Shown one piece after another: positions 39,131 to 48,023 of a stretch of 64,000 nucleotides of DNA. Each line of letters opens with the position of its first letter. Position 1 is the first letter of the stretch. Source of the stretch: Rhodobacteraceae bacterium IMCC1335 (lineage in GTDB: Bacteria > Pseudomonadota > Alphaproteobacteria > Rhodobacterales > Rhodobacteraceae); the NCBI GenBank assembly GCA_039640495.1, contig CP046864.1:682001-746000 (forward strand), given 5' to 3'. The translations under genes and the position numbers were made by a program. Below the pieces are notes generated by a model. That model worked only from the letters and a program-made list of their open reading frames with translations, made no database searches and was not told the DNA's origin.

Positions 39131-39528
39131 TTTTGGGGATCGGAACAGATCTTGCGAATATTGAGCGTATCGCAGGGGTTCTTGAACGCCATGGTGACCG
39201 GTTTCGCAACCGCGTCTTTACCGATATCGAACAAGCCAAGGCAAAGCGCCGCAAAGATGAAGCGGGCACCTATGCCAAGCGGTGGGCCGCAAAGGAAGCC
39301 TGCTCAAAAGCGCTGGGCACCGGCTTGCGCATGGGGATAAGCTGGAAGGATATGGCCGTCAGCAATCTGAAAACGGGCCAACCGGTGATGGCATTATCTG
39401 GCTGGGCGCTTGAAAGGTTAAACAGCCTCACTCCCGAGGGGCATCAGGCCGTGGTGCATGTGACGCTGACCGATGATCATCCTTGGGCCCAAGCTTTCGT
39501 GGTGATTGAGGCTCGCCTCTTGCCTTGA
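39127..39528 (+). CDS. acpS: Holo-[acyl-carrier-protein] synthase
   Basis: AcpS transfers the 4'-phosphopantetheine arm from CoA to apo-ACP in fatty acid synthesis. The 133-residue protein has the metal-binding [14 protein letters not shown] (Asp8) and [14 protein letters not shown] (Glu of the motif) characteristic of the family. It overlaps pdxJ by four bases and lies upstream of lepB. Confidence 0.95.
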   Translation: MILGIGTDLANIERIAGVLERHGDRFRNRVFTDIEQAKAKRRKDEAGTYAKRWAAKEACSKALGTGLRMGISWKDMAVSNLKTGQPVMALSGWALERLNSLTPEGHQAVVHVTLTDDHPWAQAFVVIEARLLP

Positions 39529-39581
39529 CACGCATGCGTCAAAGGCCCATTTAAGCCAAAATTTGGATGCAGGAGAACGTC

Positions 39582-40421
39582 ATGACCACTGAAGCCCAAT
39601 CACCGCTGGCTTCTATCTTTGAAACGATAAAAACAATTGTTTATGCTTTGCTTCTTGCAGGGGTGTTTCGGTCTTTATTTTTTCAGCCATTTTGGATCCC
39701 ATCGGGGTCTATGAAAGAAACGCTGTTGATCGGTGATTTTCTTTTTGTGAATAAAATGGCCTATGGCTATTCCTATGCATCTTGCCCCAGCCTGATCATT
39801 CCGCGTTTGGGATTGAACGTCGATGCAAAAGATCTCTGCGGGTTTACCCGAAACGACAATAAGCGCTTGTTTGGAGGCACGCCTCAACAAGGCGATGTGG
39901 TGGTGTTTCGTCATCCGGTTTCCGGGCGCGATTACATCAAACGTTTGATCGGAACGCCCGGTGATAAAGTGCAAATGAAAAACGGCCAACTGTTGATCAA
40001 CGGGCAAGCCGTTGATCAAAAACCAGATGGTCTTTTTAAGGAAATTATGGAGCCGCAAGGCTACTTTGGAAATCGGCCGCGGTGTTTTAACGGCGCCGTC
40101 GGGTTAGGCGGTGTTTGTGAAAAGCAACGTTTTATTGAAACCCTGCCCAACGGTGTGGAATATACAACGCTGAATATCGGGAAACAGTCATTGGATAATA
40201 CAGGCATTTTCACCGTGCCAGAGGGTGAATATTTTTTCATCGGTGACAATCGGGATAATTCAACAGATAGCCGGGTACACCAAGCCAGCAATGGTGTTGG
40301 ATTTGTGAAATATGAGGATTTAATTGGGCGCGCTGATCGCATCATGTTCTCTTCGGCTGGGCGCTCAATGTTGTATTTTTGGACCTGGCGCGCAGATCGG
40401 TTTTTTAAGGCGGTTCAGTGA
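39582..40421 (+). CDS. lepB: Signal peptidase I
   Basis: LepB cuts signal peptides from exported proteins on the outer face of the inner membrane. One N-terminal membrane segment ([17 protein letters not shown]) precedes the catalytic Ser43 in PSGSMKETL and the general base Lys120 in [14 protein letters not shown]; box [15 protein letters not shown] is present. The start at ATG 39582 is chosen because AGGAG lies 6 bases upstream; ATG 39567 is an alternative. A cysteine pair in the middle insertion (Cys68 and Cys86 region) is typical of the alphaproteobacterial form. It overlaps rnc by four bases. Confidence 0.95.
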   Translation: MTTEAQSPLASIFETIKTIVYALLLAGVFRSLFFQPFWIPSGSMKETLLIGDFLFVNKMAYGYSYASCPSLIIPRLGLNVDAKDLCGFTRNDNKRLFGGTPQQGDVVVFRHPVSGRDYIKRLIGTPGDKVQMKNGQLLINGQAVDQKPDGLFKEIMEPQGYFGNRPRCFNGAVGLGGVCEKQRFIETLPNGVEYTTLNIGKQSLDNTGIFTVPEGEYFFIGDNRDNSTDSRVHQASNGVGFVKYEDLIGRADRIMFSSAGRSMLYFWTWRADRFFKAVQ

Positions 40422-41107
40422 AAATCGCTAGTGATCTGGCGCTTTTTCAAACCCGGCTGGGCTATCGGTTTAAACAGCCGTCTGGTTTGATTGAAGCCGT
40501 CACGCATGCTTCAAAAGGCACAAGCACCCGCCGGGATTATCAGCGTTTGGAGTTTTTGGGCGATCGCGTGCTTGGGTTGGTGATCGCGCAGGCTTTGTTG
40601 GCGCAGGATCAAGAGGCGTCTGAGGGAATTTTGGCTTTGCGTTATAACGCGTTGGTGCGCAAAGAAACCTGCGCCGAAATCGCACGCGATATTGATCTGG
40701 GAGCGGTGTTAAAACTGGGTAGATCAGAAATGATAACGGGGGGGCGGCGCAAGCAAACCTTGCTGGGCGATGCGATGGAAGCGGTGATTGCGGCGGTTTA
40801 TCTTGATGGTGGCATGGAGGCGGCGCAGGCGCTTGTGTTGCGCCTCTGGCACCGCAGTTTGCAAACCGTTGACGGGCAGGACACCCGCGATGCAAAAACT
40901 GCCCTGCAGGAATGGGCACAGGCGCGCGGATTGCCGCCTCCAACCTATCTAACCAAGCGGCGCGATGGACCGGATCATGCGCCAGTCTTTGAAATCGAGG
41001 CCCAACTTTCCGACGGCCCGTCGGCGCGGGCCAAAGCCGGCACCAAACGCGCCGCAGAACAAGCAGCGGCGCAAGCCCTTTTAAACACAATGGAGGCGGA
41101 CACGTGA
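40418..41107 (+). CDS. rnc: Ribonuclease III
   Basis: RNase III cuts double-stranded RNA in rRNA processing and regulatory turnover. The [15 protein letters not shown] signature carries the catalytic acids, with a second acidic pair near [19 protein letters not shown]-terminal dsRNA-binding domain (residues about 155-225, [18 protein letters not shown] and [10 protein letters not shown]) completes the 229-residue protein. It starts with GTG at 40418 (GTGA overlap with the lepB stop) and overlaps era by four bases. Confidence 0.96.
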   Translation: MKIASDLALFQTRLGYRFKQPSGLIEAVTHASKGTSTRRDYQRLEFLGDRVLGLVIAQALLAQDQEASEGILALRYNALVRKETCAEIARDIDLGAVLKLGRSEMITGGRRKQTLLGDAMEAVIAAVYLDGGMEAAQALVLRLWHRSLQTVDGQDTRDAKTALQEWAQARGLPPPTYLTKRRDGPDHAPVFEIEAQLSDGPSARAKAGTKRAAEQAAAQALLNTMEADT

Positions 41108-42006
41108 CCCAGGCAGGCTTTATCGCGCTGATTGGTGAACCCAATGCTGGGAAGTCGACGCTTTTGAACAGAATGGTTGGTGCGAAAGTATCGATTGTTA
41201 CGCATAAAGTGCAAACAACGCGCGCGCGTATTCGTGGAATTTGTATGGAAGGGTCCGCACAATTGGTGTTCGTGGACACGCCGGGGCTTTTCAAACCGCG
41301 GCGGCGTCTTGATCGGGCGATGGTGGCGGCGGCTTGGGGCGGCGCGATGGATGCAGATATCGTGGTGCTTCTGGTGGAAGCGCATCGCGGCATCAGCTCT
41401 GGTGTTCAGAGCATTTTAGACCAGCTTAAAGAATTAGGGGATCGTCGGGTTATTTTGGCAATCAATAAAATTGATCGGGTTAAATCAGACGCGCTTCTAG
41501 CCTTGACGCAGCAGCTGAACGCGGCCTTTGCGTTTGAGAAAACCTTTATGATTTCTGCGGAGCGGGGACATGGTGTGCCGGATTTGCGGGCCTGGCTGGG
41601 GCAAGAGCTGCCCGAAGGCCCATGGCTCTATCCGGAAGACCAGATCGCTGATTTGCCACTGCGCATGATTGCGGCTGAAATGACGCGGGAGAAATTGACG
41701 CTGAGATTGCATCAGGAACTGCCCTATCAGCTGACGGTTGAAACAGAAAGCTGGGAAGAGCGCCCCGATGGCAGTGCCCGCGTGGATCAAGTGATCTATG
41801 TGGTGCGTGATGGGCATAAGGGTATTTTGCTCGGCAATAAAGGCGAAACTATAAAGGCCGTATCAAAAGCGGCGCGCGAAGAGCTGGAAGGCTTTCTAGA
41901 GCGTCGCGTCCATCTATTTTGCAAAGTGAAAGTGCGGCAGAAATGGCTGGAAGATGCGGCGCGCTACAGTGAAATGGGCTTGGATTTTAAGGATGGAAAT
42001 GGATGA
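41104..42006 (+). CDS. era: GTPase Era
   Basis: Era is an essential GTPase that binds 16S rRNA during 30S subunit maturation. G1 is GEPNAGKS, G3 is DTPG in [11 protein letters not shown]4 is NKID and G5 is SAERGHG; a C-terminal KH domain (residues about 215-295) has [19 protein letters not shown] and [17 protein letters not shown]. It starts with GTG at 41104 inside the end of rnc and overlaps the DUF1491 gene by four bases, in the conserved lepB-rnc-era order. Confidence 0.96.
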   Translation: MTQAGFIALIGEPNAGKSTLLNRMVGAKVSIVTHKVQTTRARIRGICMEGSAQLVFVDTPGLFKPRRRLDRAMVAAAWGGAMDADIVVLLVEAHRGISSGVQSILDQLKELGDRRVILAINKIDRVKSDALLALTQQLNAAFAFEKTFMISAERGHGVPDLRAWLGQELPEGPWLYPEDQIADLPLRMIAAEMTREKLTLRLHQELPYQLTVETESWEERPDGSARVDQVIYVVRDGHKGILLGNKGETIKAVSKAAREELEGFLERRVHLFCKVKVRQKWLEDAARYSEMGLDFKDGNG

Positions 42007-42326
42007 CCCGGCTGACGGCTGTCTTTTGGGTGCAAGCCTATCTGCGCCGTCTGACGCTTGAAAACATCCCGGCCTATATATTGGCCCATGGGGATGATAC
42101 CGCTGGCGCGGTGCTCGTTAAATTGGCAAAATTAGACGGCGAGGCCTGCCTGTTTCAGCGCGGGTTTGATCTGCAAACTGGCGATCGTGTCTGGCAACAG
42201 CTGGAACAAGGCACAGAAGAACAAATTGATAAAGCGCTGCAGCGGCAATTGGGATTTGATCCGGATCTTTGGGTGATCGAAGTTGAAGACCGTGCAGGCC
42301 GGCATTTTTTAGATGACTATGTGTAA
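42003..42326 (+). CDS. DUF1491 family protein
   Basis: This 107-residue cytoplasmic protein belongs to DUF1491, which is confined largely to alphaproteobacteria and placed between era and recO. Recognisable parts are AVFWVQAYLRRLTLENIPAYILAHGDDTAGAVLVK and the C-terminal LWVIEVEDRAGRHFLDD. It overlaps era by four bases (ATGA at 42003). Function is unknown; its fixed position suggests a role in the same RNA or DNA processing context, but this is only inference. Confidence 0.88.
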   Translation: MTRLTAVFWVQAYLRRLTLENIPAYILAHGDDTAGAVLVKLAKLDGEACLFQRGFDLQTGDRVWQQLEQGTEEQIDKALQRQLGFDPDLWVIEVEDRAGRHFLDDYV

Positions 42327-42385
42327 AAGCGCAGACCGCTATGCTAAGCTTTCGCAAAGGGGCGGCGGTGAGATAGGGTATCAAA

Positions 42386-43101
42386 ATGGAATGGCGCGAT
42401 ACGGGAATCCTTTTAAGCCGCCGTTTGCATGGTGAAACTTCTGTCATTGTAGATGTTCTAACGCCCAGCCAAGGGCGGCATCTGGGGTTGTGCCGGGCGG
42501 GCGGGCGCGCAAAATGGCGGCGGTTTTGCAGCCCGGTTCGCAAGTTGATATTCATTGGCGGGCTAGGTTAGAGACGCATTTGGGAAAGTTCACAATCGAG
42601 CCTGTGCGTAGTCGCAGCGCCGCGGCTCTGAGCGATCGATTGGCTTTGGCGGGCTTGAATGCGGTTACAGCCCTGCTGTCGCGCTTGATGCCAGAGCGTG
42701 AAGCCATGCCAGAGCTTTATCAGCGCAGCGAGCAATTGCTAGATCTTTTAGGGCAGGGCAATGTTTGGCCGCTCGCCTATCTGCAGTGGGAAATGTTGTT
42801 ATTGGATAGTCTTGGCTATGGACTGGATCTTAGCCGCTGCGCGGTCACGGGTGCGCTTGAAAATTTAATCTATGTTTCTCCAAAAACAGGGCGGGCAGTC
42901 TCTGCCGAAGGGGCGGGCGCTTGGGCGCAGCGCTTATTGCCTCTGCCGCCCGTGATGTTGGGCGCACCTGCTTTTGAGGATAAAGAGATTGGTTCGGGCT
43001 TGCGCGTCACCGAGTATTTTCTGGCAGGCCATGTATGCGCGAATTTGGGGATTGATCGCTTACCCTCGGCGCGGGGCCGTTTGATTGATTTGATCGGATA
43101 G
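42386..43101 (+). pseudogene. recO: DNA repair protein RecO, frameshifted in a G run
   Basis: RecO loads RecA on SSB-coated DNA in recombinational repair. The first 34 codons are normal ([28 protein letters not shown]), but at the four-G run 42484-42487 the frame drifts into a short unrelated tail ending at 42571. The rest of RecO is in the frame ending at 43101: [46 protein letters not shown] and the C-terminal helical part. Adding one G to the run joins the halves as [15 protein letters not shown]. As with dapB, a missing base in a G homopolymer is the simplest explanation, so the gene is probably intact in the living strain. Confidence 0.9.
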
Positions 43102-43203
43102 CGGTAGAAATTTGATCTAGAAACAAGAATTTATAGCAATAGCTCTGGACAGTTTGTGCTACAGGTCCTAAAACCGCCGCACTGAAGGCTCAGGCGCTTC
43201 AGT

Positions 43204-43278
43204 GCCCGGGTAGCTCAGGGGTAGAGCAGTGGACTGAAAATCCTCGTGTCGGTGGTTCAAATCCGCCCCCGGGCACCA
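43204..43278 (+). tRNA. tRNA-Phe (GAA)
   Basis: The 75-base cloverleaf has acceptor GCCCGGG/CCCGGGC, D-arm GCTC/GAGC, anticodon loop CTGAAAA with anticodon GAA, T-arm GGTGG/CCGCC around TTCAAAT, and an encoded CCA end. The anticodon stem GTGGA/TCCTC contains one T-T mismatch at its second pair. It is the integration target of the following island: its 3' part is repeated at 47738. Confidence 0.96.
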
Positions 43279-43430
43279 TTTTCAACAAAAGATCAATGAC
43301 TTATTTTTCCGATACTAACGCTATGCGTGTGTATTTTAAAAACACACCAAACACACACTTTTTTGCGTGTTTTTGGGGTTGGATTTCGGGCTTAAACACT
43401 GTGTCTTAACCCTATTGGGAGAACATAGTC
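43246..43430 (+). repeat. Direct repeat copy 1: tRNA-Phe 3' end plus flank (att-like)
   Basis: This 185-base stretch begins in the variable/T-arm of tRNA-Phe and runs through its CCA end into the flank. It recurs at 47738-47921: the first 22 bases are identical, and long blocks beyond (ATCAATGACTTA, ACTAACGCTATGCGTGTGTA, the ACACACC-rich block and CTTAACCCTATTGG) are nearly identical. This arrangement is what site-specific integration at a tRNA 3' end leaves behind. The sequence between tRNA and the first island gene (43279-43536) has no gene. Confidence 0.9.
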
Positions 43431-43536
43431 TCGTGCCTGATTGAATTGCGACGCATCTAGCAGTCGCATATGGTAAAGTATTCTATAGTTAAGAGTTCAC
43501 ACTAATATTTGAACTTATTTTCTAGGATAATTCAAA

Positions 43537-44538
43537 TTGCAACAAGCAGCTAATCAACAGGAACATGCGTTGAAAGCAATACTGCTTCTAGTTTTAGGCA
43601 TGTCATTTATTCCATTAAACGACGCGCTTATTAAAGTAATGAGTCAGCGTCTGCCTTTAGCCGAAATTGTGGCTATGCGAGCTGTTATATCTCTCGCCAT
43701 CTTGGCAGTCTTCACAAATGGATTACGCTCCATGTTAGCGCTGAATTCAAGGACAATCTTGTTATTTGTTTTGCGCGGAATGTGTTTGGTTGCAGCCATG
43801 TATCTTTATTTTTTAGCGCTATCAAGTTTGCCTATTTCAACAGTAGTATCGATTTTCTTTCTATCACCGTTGCTAATTACTGCGTTATCCGCTGTTTTTT
43901 TAAAAGAGAAGATTGGTTCCCATCGTATCACTGCTGTCGTGTTGGCTTTATTGGGCGTTGCACTGATTATGAGACCAGGGACAAGCTTTTTTAAATTGGA
44001 AATGCTTTTGGCGCTTGGTTCTGCAGTAAGTTACGCGATATTCCAAGTTGTTACGCGTCGATTGAAAGGGGTGGGAGATCTACCGGGTCTGATAACTATA
44101 CAGCACTTATGTTATCTGGTTTCTGCGTTACCGCTTCTTGCTTACAATTTAACTGGAAATTGGGAGCAGTCTGGTAATCAATCAGTAGATTTTTTGCTTA
44201 GGCAAACAGTTTTTCCGACGTTTTTAGAATGCGCTTTCTTTATTGTGTGTGCCTTCGCAGTGCTATTTCTCTCTTTTGCATCATCCTATGCATATAGAAA
44301 CGCTGAAGCATCTCTTATTGCGCCGTTTGAATATGTGGCAATACCAGTTAGCGTTCTGTGGGGTATTTTCATATGGAATGAATGGCCAGATACGCTTTCC
44401 TGGATTGGAATGCTTCTTATTCTATTTGGTGGAGTCTATACTGTGTATCGAGAGCGCAAACTTCAGATCGAGGTGGCTTCTAGTGTACCGATGCCTGCGT
44501 CTTCTGGTATGAAGATGACTGAAGAAACGGCTGAGTGA
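43537..44538 (+). CDS. EamA/DMT family transporter
   Basis: This 333-residue protein has about ten hydrophobic segments forming two EamA repeats. It starts at a TTG (43537) with AGGATA upstream, since no in-frame ATG occurs before residue 22. Features include PLNDALIKVMSQRLPLAEIVAMRA at the start of the first repeat and a terminal VYRERK motif typical of the drug/metabolite transporter group near S-adenosylmethionine uptake or RhaT-like proteins. The substrate is unknown. It is the first gene inside the tRNA-Phe repeat and lies upstream of a TRAP transporter; its AT-rich codon use differs from the flanking core genes. Confidence 0.85.
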   Translation: MQQAANQQEHALKAILLLVLGMSFIPLNDALIKVMSQRLPLAEIVAMRAVISLAILAVFTNGLRSMLALNSRTILLFVLRGMCLVAAMYLYFLALSSLPISTVVSIFFLSPLLITALSAVFLKEKIGSHRITAVVLALLGVALIMRPGTSFFKLEMLLALGSAVSYAIFQVVTRRLKGVGDLPGLITIQHLCYLVSALPLLAYNLTGNWEQSGNQSVDFLLRQTVFPTFLECAFFIVCAFAVLFLSFASSYAYRNAEASLIAPFEYVAIPVSVLWGIFIWNEWPDTLSWIGMLLILFGGVYTVYRERKLQIEVASSVPMPASSGMKMTEETAE

Positions 44539-44834
44539 CAGAACAATTCTAAGAAAACATTTTTCTATTATTGAATAAAGATCAGGCCGTATTTGGCACT
44601 GCTAAGATGCATAGAAAATTAGCTGGAACTTGCACTAAGTAGCGCGCTTTTTCTGTCCAAAGTATGCCTAAACCACTTGTTGAACATAACTTCGGTTTAT
44701 TTCGAACTCATTGAGTTTGCAGTTTACGTTACGGAAATAAGAAATATTTTTCTTCCTTAAAACCTAATTTCTAATAGTGTCATGCTTGTCAACTTCTCCA
44801 GAGAGAGAATAGTTTTAAAAAGGGAGAACATAAG

Positions 44835-45869
44835 ATGATTAAAGCTTTATCAAAAAGAAAAAGTCCTCGATATGATTTCATGCCATTTGGCGTTTTAGCT
44901 TCGATAGCTCTGACAACGTTGACTTCGTCTGCCTTTGCAGAAAATTTTGTAGCGAGGATGTCCGGACATTGGAGTCCTAAGCACCAGAGCGCAATTCACT
45001 CACAGATTTTCGCAGATGAAGTGACAAAACGCTCGGATGGACGATTGACGATTCAATTTTATCCATCAAAACAACTTTTCGGTATTCGAGAGGTTATGGG
45101 AGCCATAACCTCTGGCGCGGTAGAGTTGGGTGGAGTTGTTGGTGTGGTGAGTTTTCCACCCATTAATAAAAACTTTAATGTTGCTTCTTATCCAGGGTTA
45201 TTTTCTTCATATGACCAGCAGCGAGCCTTCTTTAAAGAATCTGAAGCAGGCAAAGCGGTTTGGGAAGATTTAACAAAAAAGAGTAATTCTAAGCTAATTA
45301 TGTATAATCCGGTTGGTCCTGTAATGACTTTTTCTAGTGCGCGTGAGCTAACAGGAATTGACGTTATGAAGGGGCTTAAGGCCCGAGCTCTCTTGAAAAG
45401 TGAACGTCCCATGTGGGATGCCTATGAAGCAAATACCGTTTCATTACCCACTGGTGAAGTTTATACGGCTTTGCAAACGGGTATGATTGATACCATAAAT
45501 AGTCCTCCTGGAAGCATCGAAGCATACAGTTGGTGGGAATATTTGGAATATGCTCAAAAGCCGTACCAATATTTTGCAGATGCATATATCATGGCCAACC
45601 GAGACTGGTTCGATTCATTGCCAGAAGATCTTCAAAGCTTGGTAATGGAAGTTGGAGCTGAAGTTGGAGAGCTTGCCACGAATACAATTTTGGACGCCGG
45701 TGAAAATACACTGAGCAAATTTGTTGATCGCGGTGGCATCGTAACTACTCTGAGTGGGTCCGAAAAAGCAAAATTCAACGCGATGATGGCCGATAAAGTG
45801 ATGCCTGCGATGGCAGATATGTTCGATAGCGAAGTTTTGCTAGAGGCAGAAAAGTTTGCACGTCAATAA
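44835..45869 (+). CDS. TRAP transporter solute-binding protein (DctP family)
   Basis: This is the periplasmic receptor of a tripartite ATP-independent transporter for organic acids. It has a long basic N-region and signal sequence ending at SSAFA (about residue 36), then the DctP pattern: HSQIFADEVTKRSDGRLTIQFYPSKQLFG, the conserved LKGLKAR-like stretch VMKGLKARALLKSERPMWDAY with the carboxylate-binding arginine, and GEVYTALQTGMIDTINSPPGSIEAYSWWEY. The ligand is not deducible. AGGGAG (44821-44826) precedes the ATG. The membrane genes dctQ- and dctM-type follow. Confidence 0.92.
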   Translation: MIKALSKRKSPRYDFMPFGVLASIALTTLTSSAFAENFVARMSGHWSPKHQSAIHSQIFADEVTKRSDGRLTIQFYPSKQLFGIREVMGAITSGAVELGGVVGVVSFPPINKNFNVASYPGLFSSYDQQRAFFKESEAGKAVWEDLTKKSNSKLIMYNPVGPVMTFSSARELTGIDVMKGLKARALLKSERPMWDAYEANTVSLPTGEVYTALQTGMIDTINSPPGSIEAYSWWEYLEYAQKPYQYFADAYIMANRDWFDSLPEDLQSLVMEVGAEVGELATNTILDAGENTLSKFVDRGGIVTTLSGSEKAKFNAMMADKVMPAMADMFDSEVLLEAEKFARQ

Positions 45870-45905
45870 GCCGTTTCTTTAACGAGGCGGTTACGGAAAT
45901 AAGCA

Positions 45906-46412
45906 ATGTCGATTTTAACGAAGATCAACAATATTCTAACAAAAATTGCTTACTTCTTGGGTATGACGATTATTGCAATAATGGTAGTGGCACTTAGCAC
46001 TAGTGCCATTACTCGCTATTTATCAGGTACCGGCTATGACTGGTTAATTGAATTACCTCCAGTATTGGTTTGCTGGTTGGTTTTCCCTCTTTTAGGACCA
46101 CTTTTAAGAGAGGGAAATCATATACAGGTTGATTTCATTTCGTCAGTTGCATCGTTGAAGCAAACAAAAATACTGAAAGTCCTAATAAATCTAACCGCTT
46201 TGTTTGCTTCTATTATATTTTTTAAGGCGGGTTTGGATGCCACACTTCTATATTATAATCTGGGCCAAATGATGGAATTAGAATTAGATATTCCGATTTG
46301 GTGGATGTATTTGTCTTTTCCGATAGGATTCCTAATTTTAGGCTCTTTTGCACTTGAGCTTACATTTAAAGCAATTTCCGATCTGAAACCTCGAGCGTCA
46401 GAGGCTAATTAA
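45906..46412 (+). CDS. TRAP transporter small permease (DctQ family)
   Basis: This four-helix small membrane subunit of 168 residues has segments near 15-35, 48-65, 88-108 and 130-150, with the conserved stretch PPVLVCWLVFPLLGPLLREGNHIQVDF, which matches the DctQ family. It sits between the binding protein and the large permease and shares TAATG with the latter, so the two are coupled. It would anchor the transporter and support interaction with the binding protein. Confidence 0.9.
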   Translation: MSILTKINNILTKIAYFLGMTIIAIMVVALSTSAITRYLSGTGYDWLIELPPVLVCWLVFPLLGPLLREGNHIQVDFISSVASLKQTKILKVLINLTALFASIIFFKAGLDATLLYYNLGQMMELELDIPIWWMYLSFPIGFLILGSFALELTFKAISDLKPRASEAN

Positions 46413-47680
46413 TGTATCTTTTGGCATTTATAGTAGCGTTGGTTTTGCTATCTTTTTCTGTTCCAGTTTTCCTAGTTTTTGGGATTGGAAGCTCTATAGC
46501 AGCAATTTTGGGGTTAAGCCTGCCTTGGTCAGTATTAATTCAAGTGTCATTCGGTGCACTCACCAAACATATACTAATAGCAGTGCCTCTTTTTGTATTT
46601 GCGGGCACAGCGATGCTCAGGGGTGGTGCCGCTACGAGATTGGTTAGTTTTGCGACTTCTCTAGTAGGTCATTGGCCCGGTGGGCTGGCAATAGCCATGG
46701 TTATTTCTATGGGCTTTTTTGCTGCGTTCTGTGGATCGATTTTGGCTGCTATAACGGCGGTTGGAACAATTATGATGCCAAAAATGATAGAGCATGGGTA
46801 CCCGAAGCCTTTCGTCGTCGTTTTGGCTGCATCAGCGGCATTATTAGAGGCCCTTATTCCACCTTCGAATGCCGCAATTTTATTCAGTGCGCTGACGAAT
46901 GTTCCCGTTTCGCAAACCTTTGCTGCAGGTGTTATTCCAGGGTTGATTTTATTACTTTTTATGATCGCGATTGTTTTGATCAAATGCAGAGATATAGCGG
47001 GTACAGATAAAGCAACTGGGATGGAAAGGCTCGAAGCAGCAAAAAAAGCGTTACCAGCGTTAATCACCCCAATTATCATTTTAGGTGGGATTTATGCCGG
47101 TTTACTCACGCCTTCTGAGTCAGCGGCAATTGCAGGACTTTGGGCAGTCATTATGGGTTTTATAATATATCGTGAGTTAACAATTGAAGGCCTTTTGAAA
47201 TGCTTAAAAGAGACAGCGGCAATAACGGCAGTGATTTTTTCAATCATTGCTACAGCAACCTTTCTCAGCGTGGTGCTGACCTATACTCAATTGCCCCAAA
47301 AAATAATCAGTTTTTTCACTGATATGGGAGCTGGTATATATGTATTTTGGTTTGCCTTAGCTTTAATCTGTTTGATTTTAGGAACTTTCATAGAAATCGT
47401 TCCGGTGTTTTACTTAACAGTTCCGGTATTTGCCGCCCTTGTTTTGTCTTTAAATCAAAACCTTTTGCATCTTTATGTTGTATTTGTAGCTTTTGCAGGT
47501 ATTGGAATGATTACACCGCCCGTTTGTGTTGGAATATATACAGCAGCTGGTGTGATACGAGAAGATCCTGCCAAAGCGTTTAAAGAAGTACCACTCTTTG
47601 TTGGGGTTGGAATTATCTATGGTGTTTTGATGATATTCCTACCCGTGGCCTCAACTTGGTTGCCAAGTATGTTAAGATAG
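46412..47680 (+). CDS. TRAP transporter large permease (DctM family)
   Basis: This 422-residue permease carries out sodium-coupled substrate translocation. It has about twelve membrane segments and the DctM hallmarks VPLFVFAGTAML, GFFAAFCGSILAAITAVGTIMMPKM, LIPPSNAAILFSA, TPSESAAIAGLWA and FAGIGMITPPVCVGIYTAAGV. It overlaps the DctQ gene in TAATG. No terminator is obvious; the second tRNA-Phe repeat starts 58 bases after the stop. The TRAP genes and the upstream EamA gene form the whole cargo between the two repeats. Confidence 0.94.
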   Translation: MYLLAFIVALVLLSFSVPVFLVFGIGSSIAAILGLSLPWSVLIQVSFGALTKHILIAVPLFVFAGTAMLRGGAATRLVSFATSLVGHWPGGLAIAMVISMGFFAAFCGSILAAITAVGTIMMPKMIEHGYPKPFVVVLAASAALLEALIPPSNAAILFSALTNVPVSQTFAAGVIPGLILLLFMIAIVLIKCRDIAGTDKATGMERLEAAKKALPALITPIIILGGIYAGLLTPSESAAIAGLWAVIMGFIIYRELTIEGLLKCLKETAAITAVIFSIIATATFLSVVLTYTQLPQKIISFFTDMGAGIYVFWFALALICLILGTFIEIVPVFYLTVPVFAALVLSLNQNLLHLYVVFVAFAGIGMITPPVCVGIYTAAGVIREDPAKAFKEVPLFVGVGIIYGVLMIFLPVASTWLPSMLR

Positions 47681-47737
47681 TGATTGCAAATCAGTATTTG
47701 ACTCTAAGACTAATGTTCCTGAGATCTATTAGTCAGT

Positions 47738-47921
47738 GTGTCGGTGGTTCAAATCCGCCACCGGGAACCACTTTTAAATGTAATATCAATGACTTAATTT
47801 TTCGCTACTAACGCTATGCGTGTGTATTTCAAAAACACACCAAACACACACTTTTTTGCGTGTTTGTAGGGCTAGATTTCGGGCTCAAACACTACGTCTT
47901 AACCCTATTGGTAGGACACAG
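47738..47921 (+). repeat. Direct repeat copy 2: tRNA-Phe 3' fragment plus flank (att-like)
   Basis: The T-arm of tRNA-Phe is repeated exactly (22 bases, 47738-47759), but the following acceptor half reads ACCGGGAACCA instead of CCCGGGCACCA, so this copy cannot complete the resident tRNA and is a fragment. The flank beyond matches copy 1 with scattered changes. The 4.5 kb between the repeats (EamA plus TRAP genes) is a discrete insertion unit without its own integrase. Confidence 0.9.
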
Positions 47922-48023
47922 TTCTTTCTTCTGTATAAGGATATTACAACTGACCATAGACTTGCTGGAACTTCGATGACTATTTTTCTTGGTGATGGGT
48001 TTATCGAAGACACTATTCTGTCG

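Noticed and set aside
47738-47771. Possible second tRNA gene
   Set aside because: Only the T-arm and an altered acceptor end are present; there is no D-arm or anticodon arm upstream, so it is a fragment left by integration.
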